NCBI GenBank assembly: GCA_040357565.1
Contig: JBDODJ010000021.1
Strand: one strand, 5' to 3'
Length of the DNA stretch: 64,000 nt
Source of the DNA: Cercozoa sp. M6MM
Lineage: Eukaryota > Endomyxa: Ascetosporea
Positions 10,954 through 24,766 of this stretch are shown piece after piece (the stretch's first letter is position 1; each line of letters starts with the position of its first letter). The notes under the pieces were generated by a model that did no database searches, was not told the DNA's origin, and was given only the letters and a program-made list of their open reading frames with translations. Made by a program: the position numbers and the translations under genes.

Positions 10954-13900
10954 GGACCTCTGTACATGGACGAACATGGAGGACGAGTTGACTCAGTTGC
11001 CGCTGGGCAACACTCCTGGACTGCTGGGAGCTTCGTCGTAGTTTTACCCCCCCCCCCCTACCCCCTATTTACCTTGTTTAACCCCTATTTCACCCCATGC
11101 TTACCTCCCTTAGAAAAAACTTTCGACTGGTGCCGATAGACGCGCGGAGGCGAGTTGGCGCAGGTCAGGCTTTGTCAGGTCGGACACCGGTCGACCCGCG
11201 AACTGGCATGGTAAAGTCTACAACCCCTTTACCCCCCCCCCCCCCGTGGCGCCCGACTAGGAACCTTCGCCCCTGTTTACCCCCCCCTCCTGTTTAACCC
11301 TCCCCCAGTCGCTGCGAGTGCGGTCGTTTTACCACGTGGAGGGCGAGCGGCACCGCGTCGAATGTCGCCGGCAGAACGACATGCAGCCGCGCTCGTGGAT
11401 GAGAAGGTGCGGTGTTTACCCCCCTCCGTTTACCCCCCTGTTTACCCCTCTGTTTACCCCTCTGTTTACTCCCTGTTTACCTCCTGTTTACCCCCTGTTT
11501 GCCCCCTGTTTACCCCCTGTTTACCCCCCCCCCCCCCCCCTGTTTACCACCCTACAGGTGCGGCACACTGGGCAAGGCAGTGGACGAGGGCAGAGCACTG
11601 GCACGCGGCGACTGCACGGTCTGCGTGTTGGCCGACCTGCTGGACTCTGTGGGAGGGGCACAGACTGTCGGCGACGGTGACACCAAGGTGTTTTACCCTC
11701 CCCTGTTTACTCCCCTATTTAGCCCGCTGTTTAACCTTATACCCTCCCGTAAGACAGGGATGTCCACCGCGCGTGTTTGTCGGACAGCAGTGCGAACTGC
11801 GTTGTGGCGACAAATCCTTCTTTGTACCCCCTGTTTACCCCCCTGTTTACCCCCCCCCCCATTCACCCCTCCCCTTGCAGGCGACGTGTCGGTTCCGGCG
11901 AGTGTCGGGGCGAGTGGTGCCGTCACAGGGCGAGTGGCAACTGCCGACGGGTGCTGCCGCCATGTGCACCGGTCTGTGCGATCCCGAGACCATCTATCAG
12001 TACCTACAGGTAGCACTCGGGGTATACAGGAGGATAAGCAGGGGGGTAAACAGGGGGGTAAACAGGGGGGTAAACAGGGGGTAAAAGTGCACACGCAGGT
12101 GCGCGACGAGCACGAGCTGCGCGACGGACTGACGGTGCGCAGCGACACGGACCTGTGCTGGAAACGTCGGTCCAAAGTCGGCTCAGTATTCCGCCCACAA
12201 GTACCATTTGGTCCAATTGTAGCCATCTTGTTATTGTAGCCACAACACTCTCTTAATTTTTGGATGTTTAAGGGAGTGTTGTTGAACGGCGGCACTCAGT
12301 GCAGTGTGCGGTGTCCTTCGCCTCGATCAGTAGTTTTACCCCCCCTTCTTTACCCCCTGTTTACCCCCCTATTTACCCTGTTTACCTGCTATTCACCCTG
12401 TTTACCCCCTGTTTACTCCCCCCCTGTTTACCCGCTATTCACCCTGTTTACCCCCTTGTTTACCCCCAGTTTACTCCTATACCCCCGAACAGGGCGCAGG
12501 TTTGCTGTTTGGCTTTCGGCGCGGCAGTACGACGCTGACGGCCGAAAGGGACAATCGCTTCGTCTGCAATGAAAGGTTGCTTTGCTTGCTTTTAGCCCCC
12601 TGTTTAACTCCGTGTTTACCCCCCTGTTTACCCCCCTGTTTACCCCCCTGTTTACCTCCCTGTTTACCTTCCTGTTTACCCCCCTGTTCACCCCCTTGTT
12701 TACCCCCTGTTTACCCCTGTTTACCTTCCTGTTTAACTCCCGGTTTACCCCCCCCCCCGTTTACTCCCCTGTTTACCCTTTGTATCCCCCTGTTTACCCC
12801 CCTGTTTACCCTTTGTTTCCCCCTGATTACCCCCTTGTTTACCCTTTGTTGAACCCCCCAACCAGGTACGCACCGCGTTTCGTGCCGCAAGACGACGGTT
12901 CGTTTTTATCGCGCTGCAATTTTGAGTGCGTTCGCTCGTCGCTGCTCAAGGTTTTTTACCCCCCTTTACCCCCTTACACCTCCCTTTACCCTCTTTACCC
13001 CTTTACCCCCGCCTCACCCCCTTTACTCCCTTTACCCCCTTTAACCCCCTCTTACCCCCTTTTACCCCCACCCCCTTTACCCCTTTACCCCCCTCTACCC
13101 CCTTTACCCCCTTTACCTCCCTTTTACCCCCCTACCCCTTACCCCCCCTTACCCCCTTACCCCCACCACCCCCCTTTACCCCTTTTACCCTCCCCTTTGC
13201 CCCCTTTACCCCCTTTACCCCCCTTTACCCCCCTTTACCGCCTGTTTACCCCCTTTTCACCCCCTCCCCCGTTTCCCCCCTTTTCACTCTCCCCCGTTTC
13301 CCCCTGTTACCCCCCCCCCGTTTACCCAGGTGAACAGTTTCGCAACACCGTCGTGGCCGGATGTGTCGTTTCTGCCGAACGTGCTGGGTCAGTCGCGGTA
13401 TCCGGTGGGAACTCGCGTGCGCGTGTTCTGCGACTTTGAGGCTCGGAGTATCGACTACGTGTGCAAGCAACTCGACCCGGTTCCAGTTCTGGGCACAGGT
13501 TTTACCCCCTCCTTTACTACCCACCTGTTTACCCCCCTATTTACCTCCCCATCTGCATCCCTGTTTACCTTCTTGTTTACCCCTTGTTTAGCCCCCTGTT
13601 TACCCCCCTGTTTACCCCCTGTTTCCCACCTCCTTGGCAGGAGGAATGGTGGGCATAGCGCCGTTGGCTGGCAGAGGCGTCGACTGGGAGCCTCAACGAC
13701 GACCGGCGCAGTTCGAGGGTCTGCAGAATCTCGACTTGAACGAGGCGAGGCCGTGTGATGGGCCTGCTGTAGTTTACCCCCCTCCCGTTTACCCCTGTTT
13801 ACCCCTCCCCGTTTACCCCCTGTTTACCCCCTTACCCCCTCCCAGGTGGCATGCTTGCGATCGGAGTTGGAGTCGATCGAACCGTTCGGCGAAGCGCGTT

Positions 13901-15066
13901 GTTTCGGCGTGATTCGCAGTGAGACCACGTGCCGCGTCGAGTGTTCCGACCGGAGCGAGGTCAGATATCGCTGTCAGCGCGGAAGCTGGTCACTGGTCAG
14001 CGGGTCAGCGTGTCCGCCAGTATCGCCGCAGTTGTTCGAACAAGTTGGTTGTCAGGTCGGCGAACTCTCCGCGCTCTACGGCGTGGCCAACCATGACTGT
14101 AGTTTTATCCCCCCCCCCCCGTTTAGCCCCCTGTTTACCCCCCCCCCCTGTTTAGCTTACCCCCGGTTTACCCCCCGTTTTACCCCCCCCCCCTCCCCAC
14201 GTGTGTAGGCGGAGTGAACGACGACGCGACGATAGCGCCCGGACAGGGTTGTCGTGTGCGGTGTCCAAGCTTGGCAGGAGGAGGCAGTAGTGGCACTGTT
14301 GGTAGTAATGTGACACTGGCCAATGTGAGCAATGCCGGCGCCGTCAATCTGAGTCACGAGGCGACCTTCACCGTGCAGTGCGAACAAGGTGGTTTGTGGA
14401 CTCCTCTCGCCAATGATACGGTAGCTCTCTTTACGCCCCCTGTTTACCCCCCTCGATTTCCTCCCCTGTTTACAGCTCTGCGGCATCGCTGACGGCTGCG
14501 AGCGGGCGCAGTTGGTGCCCTTCATCAATCGCACCTTCAACACCAGCGTTGTGCTGTCTGGTGAGGCTAACTTATCCCCTCCCCCCCATTTACCCCCTTT
14601 ACCCCCTCCTTTACCTCTTGCCCCTAGGCACATCATGCGGCGAGCTGGTGCCGGTGGGCGGCGTGTGTCGGGTCGAGTGCGAAAACGGCGATCGCTTCGG
14701 CTTCGTGTGCGAGGGCGCCGACTCGTTCCGTGCACTGAGTAGTTTCGAGTGCAAGCAGCCAGTACCATGGCTTCTGTATCTGCTGGGAGGCACTACTGTT
14801 GTCCTCCTGCTGAGTGCTGTCTACTGGATCGTGTCACATCCCATTCACGCTGCCTCTCGCGATGTCGAGGCTCGACAAGGTTCCATTTGTCTCAGTACAG
14901 TGCCATTGTACCTGGACTAATTTACTGACTGCGTTTAGAGGATCGACGCATCGCGAGGGGACTCCTGAGCGACTCGGAGCAAGTAGGCGGACAGCAGGCC
15001 ACTCCTAGTGCAGAGCGTGTTCGGCCCAAGGGAAACTTGAAGGTAACTGGGCCGGCGCCAGAGTAA
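10954..15066 (+). CDS. Cysteine-rich (Sushi/CCP-like) single-pass membrane protein
   Basis: Many short exons (first at about 10954, last 14938-15066) encode an ectodomain with repeated cysteine modules, then one membrane helix, then a short tail. Recognisable pieces are CGTLGKAVDEGRAL (11559), the QGCPPRVFVGQQCELRCGD segment (11757-11815), CDPETIYQYLQ (11980), the VGTRVRVFCDF strand (13408), TTCRVECSDRSEVRYRCQ (13924), GQGCRVRCPS (14243) and CGELVPVGGVCRVECENG (14640). Spacing of C, G and V.C resembles complement-control (Sushi) modules but is not canonical. The helix WLLYLLGGTTVVLLLSAVYW (about 14769-14828) is followed by an R-rich tail ending KVTGPAPE. The N-terminus and signal peptide were not found and may lie in the repeat or gap upstream. 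Introns are packed with TTTACCCCC units. Exon joins in the middle are approximate. Confidence 0.7.
12242..12282. repeat. Inverted repeat
   Basis: ACAACACTCTCTTAA (12242-12256) pairs with TTAAGGGAGTGTTGT (12268-12282) with a single G-T wobble and an 11-base loop. It sits at an exon-intron junction of the cysteine-rich gene. Confidence 0.7.
12335..13330 (+). repeat. TTTACCCCC arrays filling introns of the membrane-protein gene
   Basis: Three large arrays occupy 12335-12490, about 12590-12860 and about 12950-13330, separated by short exons. Units are CCCCCTGTTTAC or TTTACCCC with variable C number. Smaller arrays occur at 11041-11100, 11220-11310, 11415-11555, 11690-11745, 13500-13630, 13770-13845, 14100-14190 and 14425-14620. 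All are C-rich on the coding strand. Confidence 0.95.
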
Positions 15067-15327
15067 ATCGACCCCGGAGTGTCGGTAGATACGTTAATCC
15101 TTTATAGTACTACATATACAGCATACTACTTTAATCGTTACCCGGGCATGCGGTAATACGGTACAGTACAAAAAAAAAGTATGCACCACGAGGTCGCGGT
15201 TCTCTGGGTTGTAAATTCCGTCTCATCTGGGAACGTTCGGTTGTTTCTTTTTGTTTTCTTACCAACGCAAAGGTCGTTATTTAATTGTTTACCGTCCGAA
15301 GGTATAACATAATAAGTTAAAAGCGAG
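15067..15327. other. Convergent 3' region
   Basis: About 260 bp between the stop codons of the cysteine-rich membrane protein (plus) and UTP10 (minus). AT-rich with no open frame; presumably 3' UTRs and polyadenylation signals of both. Confidence 0.5.
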
Positions 15328-17658
15328 CTAGCGGAGGTACTTGCGGAGATCCTCGCCGCTGAGCAGCTCGACTTGCTTGACGACGTGCTGTGCGAGTTGC
15401 TCGACGTGCTGATCGCGGTGCTCGAGCAGCTCGGCCAGCGCCGGCGTCGTCTCGGGCAGCAGCGGCAACCAGTTATGCCGCAGTCGCGCGATAATGTCGG
15501 CCAGACAGGCCACGGCACAGGCGCGCACCGTGACGGAAGGAGCGTTGGTGGCCACGCGCAGCACCATGGCGTTGAGCGGCTTGGTGCGCGCTTCGCCTCT
15601 CCTGGCCTGCTCAGAGACATCCAGCTTTACAACAACACACCGACAAACCAGCCAACCAGTCAAAGACAAAAAATTACGGCTGCAGCCACGGCGAGATCAG
15701 CAGCATCGTCTGAAAAACAAGTCAAATAAAGGTGCAATCAACAGATGAAAGAGTAAGAATAATTCGCGTACCACCAAGGGCGACACGCGGCACACACGCG
15801 AGTGCGAGTCGACCGATGCACGGTACCAATCGCGCAGCAGCAAAGGCGCGGTACTCCATGTCGCTCATCGGCAGTTTCTGCGGCACCGCCGACAGCAGAC
15901 TGCTCGCATCATTCATTCATTCATTCATTCATTCATTCATTCATTCGATACTTTGATATTCACTTATTAACTCATTTCGTTCCCATTCATTTAGTTTCAA
16001 ACAAAGCACACAAGCAAAGAAAGCCCAAGTACCCAACGAGCGGCATCGCGAGCGAGTCGAAACGTTCCTGTGCATTTCAGTTGAGAAATTTGAGTGAAAC
16101 AAGTCTGAAAAACACACCTGAGTCATGAAGCGGCGCAGCTCGCTGTCAAAGTGCAACAACGTGCCGAGCGCATCGAGCGAAAGCTGCGTTACTTGGCGCA
16201 AACATTGACGGTCTTGCGCACACTCTTGCAAAAGCTTTTCTCTCTGCGAAACAAAAACAAAGCGTTCACTTTCACAAAAGCAGAGAAAGCTATTTCAGCG
16301 AAAAACCAAGAGAAATCAGTTAATACCAGAAGCAAAGCAGCACTTGCTTCGTCTTGTTTCTCGTCCTCTTCGTCGCTTTCTTCAGAGCGACGTCGCTTGG
16401 CAGTTTGCTCCAACACAGAAGCGTCCACAACAGCAACATCGTCCTCCAGATCGCTCACTTGAACCACCAGACGCAGCAAGAGCGACATCTGATCACAAAA
16501 CCAAACAAACACAATTGTTCGCCGATCGGACAAGGTTGTTTTCGTCGAAATTAAACTGATAAAAACAGTACCTGCTCCAAGACGAGCGGTGCAACCGGCA
16601 AGAAAAGCTCCTGCAGACTGCGTGCCAACGTTCGGACCTACAACAAGTTAAATTAAATTAATTCAAGTGATATTGCAAGAAACGCCAAGAAATCGGAAAA
16701 TACCACGCGCATCAAAGTGACAGCACGGTGCAGTTTGACGCCTTGCTCCTTGAGCGACAGCAACGAAATGCCTGCTTGCATTCATCAGACAAAGACATAG
16801 ACTCAAAACTAAAAGGCTTTGAACCAGCTTTTGATTACCTGAAATTTTGCTCGAGCGACGACGCTTCTTTTTGGATTTCTTCGCCGCATCGTTTCCGAGA
16901 ACGTCCGTGACAGCGGACACGAGACCTATGAACCGAACCGTCCATAGTGCTGATTGCGATTCTTAGTCAAAGCAAGCGAGGTACCGCCCAGTGCGTCAAG
17001 CTGCGTCCACTGAAGCCCTGTTACAAAAAAAAATGAAAAGATTGAAAAGACAAGATTTAAGAAAAAAAGTACATTTCACAAGCAGCGGCTGCAACTGACG
17101 CTCGTGCAAGTTGAGGGCCGTTCGCACAAAGCAATGAACCTAGCACACCAATGTAAACATAGAACTATACATATTATAACATGCATATATATATATTTAT
17201 ATATATATAGATATGCAGATTGAAGTACCAACGCTTCCTCGACGGCCTCAGCAGGAACGGTCTCGTCCACTTCGACAGTCGAAAGCGAATTCGCAGCGCT
17301 CAGAACAAACTGGAACACCTGCCGGGAACACATGGCGGGTAAAGGGGAGATAGCTGGGCTGAAACATATATCCTACCTGAGTGTGGAGTTGCTGTGCCTG
17401 CTGCGACGACAACTGCGCGCACAGCGGCAGCACGATGGCACGCAACAACACCAGCTGCACCAGCGTGTTCTCACTACACACACACACATATATATGTATA
17501 TCTATATTTATATATATAATGTATGATATATAGAGGAAGCTACGTTTGCGCAAAGAAACGCGTGGCGTGCGGCAGCAGCAGACGCGGCGGCATGGCGCTC
17601 ACCAGGGTGTAGGCCTGTCAGGGTGCATGTGGTACTATTGATATGACACCCCTGTGTG

Positions 17659-17712
<54 letters not shown>

Positions 17713-17722
17713 NNNNNNNNNN

Positions 17723-17770
<48 letters not shown>

Positions 17771-20700
17771 TACCAGATGACGCTGCGCCGACGGCAGATC
17801 GTTCGGCACGAGTCGCGACGTCTCGCGGTCCAAGTCGTCTTGTGCCGAGTACCACGAGTCGTCGCTGTGAGTGCCCAGACTGTCCAGAGTGACGTCGTTG
17901 CCACTCAGTACGGCCACAGGTGGCAAGGCGCCTCTACACACCATGCATAGTTACATACACAAATATGCATACATATATACACATACACACACACATACAT
18001 ATATACACATACACTCACACACTACACACACACATACATACACACACATACACACACATACATACATACACTATATATAGTAATAAAGGTACAGCAGCGG
18101 ATGCGACAGGCCCTTGTGCACAGCCTCGACATCATCGGGCAGTGCACACAGCACGCGCAGCATGCGAGGCACGTGCGAGTGCACCATGGCAGGCATCAGT
18201 GTCACAGCACGTGCCAGCGTCGCCACGGCCGTCACGCGACCTTGCTGCGCCAGTGTCAGTACGCGCGGCAGCATCTCTGGCCCTGCACAAACAAGTGAGT
18301 CTTCAAACAAACAGCCCAGCAGGGGGGGGGGGGTACACTGTGGCACGCACGCCACGCCGAGTCGCGCCACGCAGGCGTGCGTCACTTCGAGCGCCGCGGC
18401 CGCCCGTGCGTCCGATCGCGTCAGCAGCGGCGACACACTGCGCAGCACCGTCTGCACCGTCGCTTCTGGTACCACCTGCATCAGTCACACCGTCAATCAT
18501 CACATTGAACGATCACACTGAGCCATCAGAGAAACGCGCGCACCTTGGCCGGTGTCAGGGCCGCCAGAATCTCCAGTGTCAGCACGCGCACGCGCTGCGT
18601 CGTCTTGTCGCCCTCAGTGACACCGTCAGTAGTATCATCAGTGGTATCATCAGTGACACCGTCAACCAGGTGAGACACGAGGCGCGTCCAATATGACACC
18701 GTGTCGGCATCGTCGACGACACCGCAGTTGACCACGTGCGGTGCACGTGCCAGTAGCACCTCCAGTGTGCGCACCGTGATCGCGCGTGCTCGCGGCACCG
18801 TCGCATCAGCCGAAACCGTCGCAGTCAGCAGACGCAGCGACAGACGCGCGAACTCACCGAGCGACACCAGCGCGTTCAACGACAGCGCCGTCTCCTGGTA
18901 CTCCTCCGGCACTGCACCAGGGGGGTAAAGGGGGTAAAGGGGGTAAATGGGGGGTAAAACTACTCTGATGCATCTGCTGGAAGACACGCTCGACGGCTTG
19001 GTGCAGGGCTTCTTCTCTGTGTATAAATAATATACTAAATGTATATAATATATAAAATACACATAAACATAGTATATGCATAAAGTACCCTTCCTCGCCC
19101 AGAGCAGGCGACTCATCATCACGCAGCCAGCGTTTCACTGCACGCATACAAGATCTCCAGAAGGGTAGGGGCGGGGGGGGGTAAGTACCCAGCATGCGCA
19201 CGACTCGGTGAACCACCGTCGCATCACGCACCGTCACGAATCGCTCAGTTTTCTAAGGGGGATAAGTAGGGGGTAAGAATAAGGACGGGTCGAGGAATAG
19301 ACATACCACAGGCGCCAGTGCCGACACCAGAAGTGTCACAAGTCGCAAACGGTCCGGCCACGTGCACTGATCGATCAGTGGGTCAGCGATCAGTGCCTCG
19401 ACACCGTCAGTGGCGGTATCATTGATTTCCAGCAGCAGCGCCGCCGACAGCGCCGCTGGCGTTGAACGACCGCGCGCCGACGCGAAGGCTTCCAGCACGC
19501 TCTGGCGCAGTTCCTAGGGGGTTAAGGGGGTGAAAGGAGGGGGTAGGGGGTAAAAGGGGTAAAGCTACCGCGCGCAGTGCCGGCGACAGGTGCAGCAGCG
19601 GCGTCAGCGCCAAGACAGCACTCTCGTCGATGTGATTCACGGTGTGATCACTTGGCACGTGGGTTGACACGTGATCGTCCACGTGGGCCAGTGCACGTGT
19701 CACTGGCGGCAGGCACACTCGCAGTGCACCCGCCAGACCGTCTTGCGCCAGCTTGCACTACGCAGACACAAGAGTTTTACCCCCCCCTTTTACCCCCCTA
19801 GAAAGAAGACTTACCATGACAGCAGAGAGTGCGGGACGCAGCTCTTGTGGCACTACCGTGTGCTGATCGGCGGACTGATCCGTGTCAGTGTCACCGTCGA
19901 TCACTGCAGCGATCAATGCGGCCGCCACTTGCCACGTGCGCGCACGCATGTGACCACTCTGGCCAGACAGATCCACGAATGACGGTAGCGACAGCACGTG
20001 CCGCACCGCCAGCGACAGCACCTGCTGAACGAGCTCGCTGCCAAGGGGAGGGGGGTAAAGAGGGGGGTAAGGGGGGGAGGGGGGTAAAGTACCTCTTGCA
20101 TCGCACGCAGTCGGCAACGGCACGCAGTGCCACCAGACAGTGCTGCAGCAGTCGTTCCGCCAGCAGCACCGTGCTGACGGTTTCCGACTGATCCTCCGAC
20201 TGATCGTTCGACTGATCGTCACCGTCAGAGTCCGAGTCGGTATCATTGATCTCGTCGTCGAACATGGCATCGGCATCAAGCGTCTTGGCGACGCTTTCGA
20301 CAGCAGCGTCACCGCCAGCGTCACCGCCACTCACAGGCGTTTCTCTGATCGTTTCGACGGTTCGCAGTGCGAGATCACTGATCGCCTGGACCAGTGCACC
20401 GTCGCCCTTGACACTGCCGGCCACGGCGCCGAGGATTCGCAGCACGCGCTCCTGCTTCACCTGGTCCTACCCGGAGGGGGTAAAGGGGGTAAGGTGGTGG
20501 GGGGGGGGGAGAGGTAATCGTATACCTGCTGTCGCGTGACATGACGACACCACCAGTCAGCACTCGTATGCGACGCCACTGCACCCTGTCGACACACGTG
20601 TCCAAAAGGTACCAGTCCAGTGAGACACGTGCCCAAAGATACCAGCACGGTTTCGACTTGATCGCGAAGTTCGAGCTGCGCGCTCGTGTCCAGCACGGCG

Positions 20701-23700
20701 TCCAACAGCTCGTCACTAAACAAAAAAAAAAGTACCACTGGATCACGTGGTCCCCGTGGGTCACGTGGCCTGACTGGGTCACGTGACCCCAGTGGACACG
20801 TGTCAAGTGGCTACCGAGCCTTGCTGCCGAGTCGCGCACATGCTTGCGCCGACACGCGACGTAGCGCCACCTGCGACACCTGGAGACACAACTCACGCGC
20901 ACGTGACTGAGCCGACTGAGTCGATGATTGAGCCAACAGGGCCGCCAAGTGCACGCACTTGATCAGCGCCAGTCGCAGACTCTTCAACTGTACACATGCA
21001 TGTCCTTACTTATGTCCTTACTTGGGTCCATATATACCAAATATGGACAAGATTCCGTTCCTACCTGGACCAGTGTAGCCGGCACGGCGAAACGCAGCAG
21101 CGACACCAACGACGCCGCCAGCGACGCGCTCTGCCGCGCTCCGCGAACACCTTCCTTATTGCCTGGGGGGGGTAAAGGTGAGGCGGGGGGGGGGGGGNNN
21201 NNNNNNNNNNNNNNNNNNNNNNNNNNNNNNNNNNNNNNNNNNNNNNNNNNNNNNNNNNNNNNNNNNNNNNNNNNNNNNNNNNNNNNNNNNNNNNNNNGGG
21301 GGGGGGGGTAAAGAGGGGTAAAGGGGTAAAGAGGGGGGCAAAACTACCTTTGAGCCAGCGCAAAAGCCTCAGCGACGAGCCAATCGGCCAGTTTCTCGCG
21401 CACTTCCTTTTTGCCCTTGTCTACAAGCCCCCTTAAACAATGCACCTAACCCCCTTAAATAGAGAGCCTATACTGCTGATGAGTTGAGCCAATAGAGCCG
21501 GCAGCGCATGAGCCGCATGACGCAACTGCTGTCGCTGCTGCCACAGGTGCTGCAGCACGTGCGACGCCACCTTGTGCGGCAGCGGCTGGTGACCCAGCAC
21601 GAGGCCTGGAGGGAAGGAGATAAGGGGGGGGGGGGTAAGGGGTAAGGGGTAAGAAAGCTACCGGCTTCAGTGTAGGCCTTGCACTTCTTCTTGGCGTCCT
21701 TTTTCTTTTTGTCGGCACCGGTGGCAGCAGGACCGTCGTTGAGCATGCGCAGCATCTGGCCCAGCGTCTGCACGGCCTCGTGCCGCACCTCGTCGACGCT
21801 GTGACTGGCGCAGCCCATCACGTCCGTCAGTGCTGCCTGCGCGTCCACCTGTACACACACACACATCTATAATATTATGTATATAAATATATATATATAT
21901 ATATATGTATACTTGATCTGTCCAAATGGACAGGACAGACGGGCAGGACAGATGGACAGGACAGGTGGACAGCACAGGTGGACACACGGTACCGAGCAAG
22001 TGTGCCGCCGCGCAAAGTCCTCCAGCGCCAGGCGCAGCAGCTGCAGCGCCAGTGCCTGCGCACGTGCCGGCACCGCCTGCGTCGGCGAACGCAGTCGGCA
22101 CTACGCGCACATCACACATGAACACACTTTCAGACAGTCTTGTTTGTCAGACACTAGACACTAGACACTAGACACTAGACACTAGACACTAGACACTAGA
22201 CACTAGGAGGTTACCCGAACAAACTTAAGCGGTGCCGCCTGACAGAAGCGACGTCGCAGCAGCTGTAGCAGCCGCTCGCGCGTGCCACGCGTCTTGTTAA
22301 CTCCTGGAAAGGGTAACGAAAGGTAAATCGATCGACTCAAGGGGGTAAGAGACAAGTACCGCCCTCAAAGAGACCGATATTGGCCAGCAAACGATCCATT
22401 CGCTCGTTCCACTTGATCTCGTTCTTGCTCTGTACGCAACCAAAAAAAAATAAAACGATTTCTTCACATGCTTTCACTTGCTTTGGCAGCTAAGAAACGC
22501 TGCTTACGTCCGAAGCAGGCAGACGACGCATCACACCAACCAGCAGCGCCACGCAACGACGTCTCTGAGCAAAAGCAGCAGTTAAAATCATAAAAGCATC
22601 GCAAAAACGAAATAACTCATGAAACAGACTGAGTTTTTAATAAAGGTTTAGTTTTTAGAAAAAAGAAAGAAACGAACCTGCAACACGTGCGGCGAGCTCT
22701 CCTTCATCAGCGGCGTCACATCGAAATTCTCCAAATCGCCCATCTGCTTTCATTTTTGCAAACCAGACTTCTATAACGCGAAACAAAAAAGAATCAAGAA
22801 ACAAAACACACATCTGAAACGGCATTGCCGCCTTGGGCCAGCACAGCGTCACTCAGCACAAGCGCCTCGTCAATGGCACTGCTCGGGTCGGCTTCTACAC
22901 CCGCGCGCATGGTCAAACAAAATCTAGGCAGGGGAAATAAAGATTACGCGACACAAACAGCGCGTGCAGCAGGCGAACGGCGCGAAGCGACACCAAGTCA
23001 TGACGAACGCACGTACGCAACTCGTTGGACACCTCGTCCGTCTCTAAATTAGCAAGTTTCACATCCCACAGCACCAAAAAACAAACGGAAAAATGAAATA
23101 AGGGGTACCTGGCAGATCGACTGGAATGGTCAAACTCGACGTAGCAACCGCTTTCGTGCCGAGCTAACACACTATACATAACAAAAAGGGAGTTAAAAGA
23201 GCGTGAAATTACCTGCTCAAGACCAAGGCATTGTGAGGCGATTTTGGCAACGTGGTCCGGGACGCGCTCGTGTGTCATGGCAGCACATAGCAGGATGCAC
23301 TGGCTCACCGCATCCGTGAGCACACCCTGTGCAGTGCCAAAAACTTAGTTAGCTCAGTTGTTTCTTCAGTTTTGGCGTTAGGCACAAAAATAAAAGGTGT
23401 CTTACGTGTCGCTTGGCGCACTGCAAGGTGTCCAGCAGCATCTCCGAGTGTCGCTGCACAGCATCGGCTGTGTGCAATTTCTGTGCCTCAGTTCGACCGT
23501 CCAGGTTCGGGTCCTGTGCCGCCAGCTGTCTCGCCTACACAGACACACGACAGGCAGTGGAGGCAGTAGAGTAGGCAGTAGAGTAACCACACCTGTAGCC
23601 AGTGCAGCGACAGCGTGCGCACAAGCTGCCGACGCAGCACGTCTTCGCCGAGCAGTGCGTCCAACTGCGGCATCTTGAGCACCGAGCGCAGCACCTCCTT

Positions 23701-24696
23701 GTCCTGTGGGGGAGGGGTAAAGGATGCTGGGGGAGGGGGTAAAGGAGATGGGGAGGGGTGAATGCGTGTACCTCGTCCAGCAGGAGCTCCTGAAGCGCCA
23801 GATGAACGCCGTGCGCGCGCAGCTCGGGCACCACGTCAGCGCGTTTCTTGCGCAGTTGCTTGGTCACCTCACGCACGGCCGCCACGCGGATCGGCGCCTA
23901 TCACAACCCAGTATAATTTGCAACATTAATATTTCCAACATTGATCGATCATTGGTCGATCATTGATCGATCAGTGATCAAGGGTCAAGACGGTGAGCAC
24001 TCACCGTGGCATGTGCCAGTCGCAGACGCAGTGCGCCCGCGTCACACGCACCGTCACTCGGCGACACCGACATCAGCGCACTGTCCACCAGCGACGCGAA
24101 ACGCTCGATCAGCGCTTGCCGCTTCTGCGACCGGGGAGGGGGTGTGTCAAGGGGGTAAAGGGGGCGGGGGGGGGGGGGAGGGAGTAAAACTACAGCAGCA
24201 GCGTCCGAGACGTCCTGACAGCGGCGTCGCGCCAGCGCGTCGAACGTGCTCACGAAGGCGTCGGTGTGACGACGGTACAGTTGCGTGCACCTACACCGTC
24301 ACATCAGTCAAGTCAGTGATCAGTCAAGTGATCAGTCAAGCACGTGTCAAGTGGTACCACTTGCGCAGCACTGGCGTCACCTCGTCATTGGCTGACCAGT
24401 ATAATACACCCTCCTCATAGCCCTTTACCCATAGCCCTTTACCCCTCCCCCTGTACCCCGGGATACCTGAGAAGAGTGTGTCGACAATGGCTGGCAGCAC
24501 GGCGTCGAACTGCGCGAACTGATCGCTCAGTCGCATGATCGCCTCGGTGATAACCGTATCGGCACCGTCGGCACCGCTGCTCAGCACGCTTACGCACGTG
24601 CTCCACATGGCACTCAGCAGCACCGTGTTGCTCACCTGCACCACACACACACACGCACACGTGTCAGAACAGGACGGTTGCCGTGGAGGAACGCTC

Positions 24697-24766
<70 letters not shown>

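Noticed and set aside
11362-13439. Long proline/tyrosine-rich ORFs (YPPVYPPVYP-type repeats)
   Set aside because: They are translations of TTTACCCCC intron arrays, open in all frames; real exons between them carry cysteine modules in phase.
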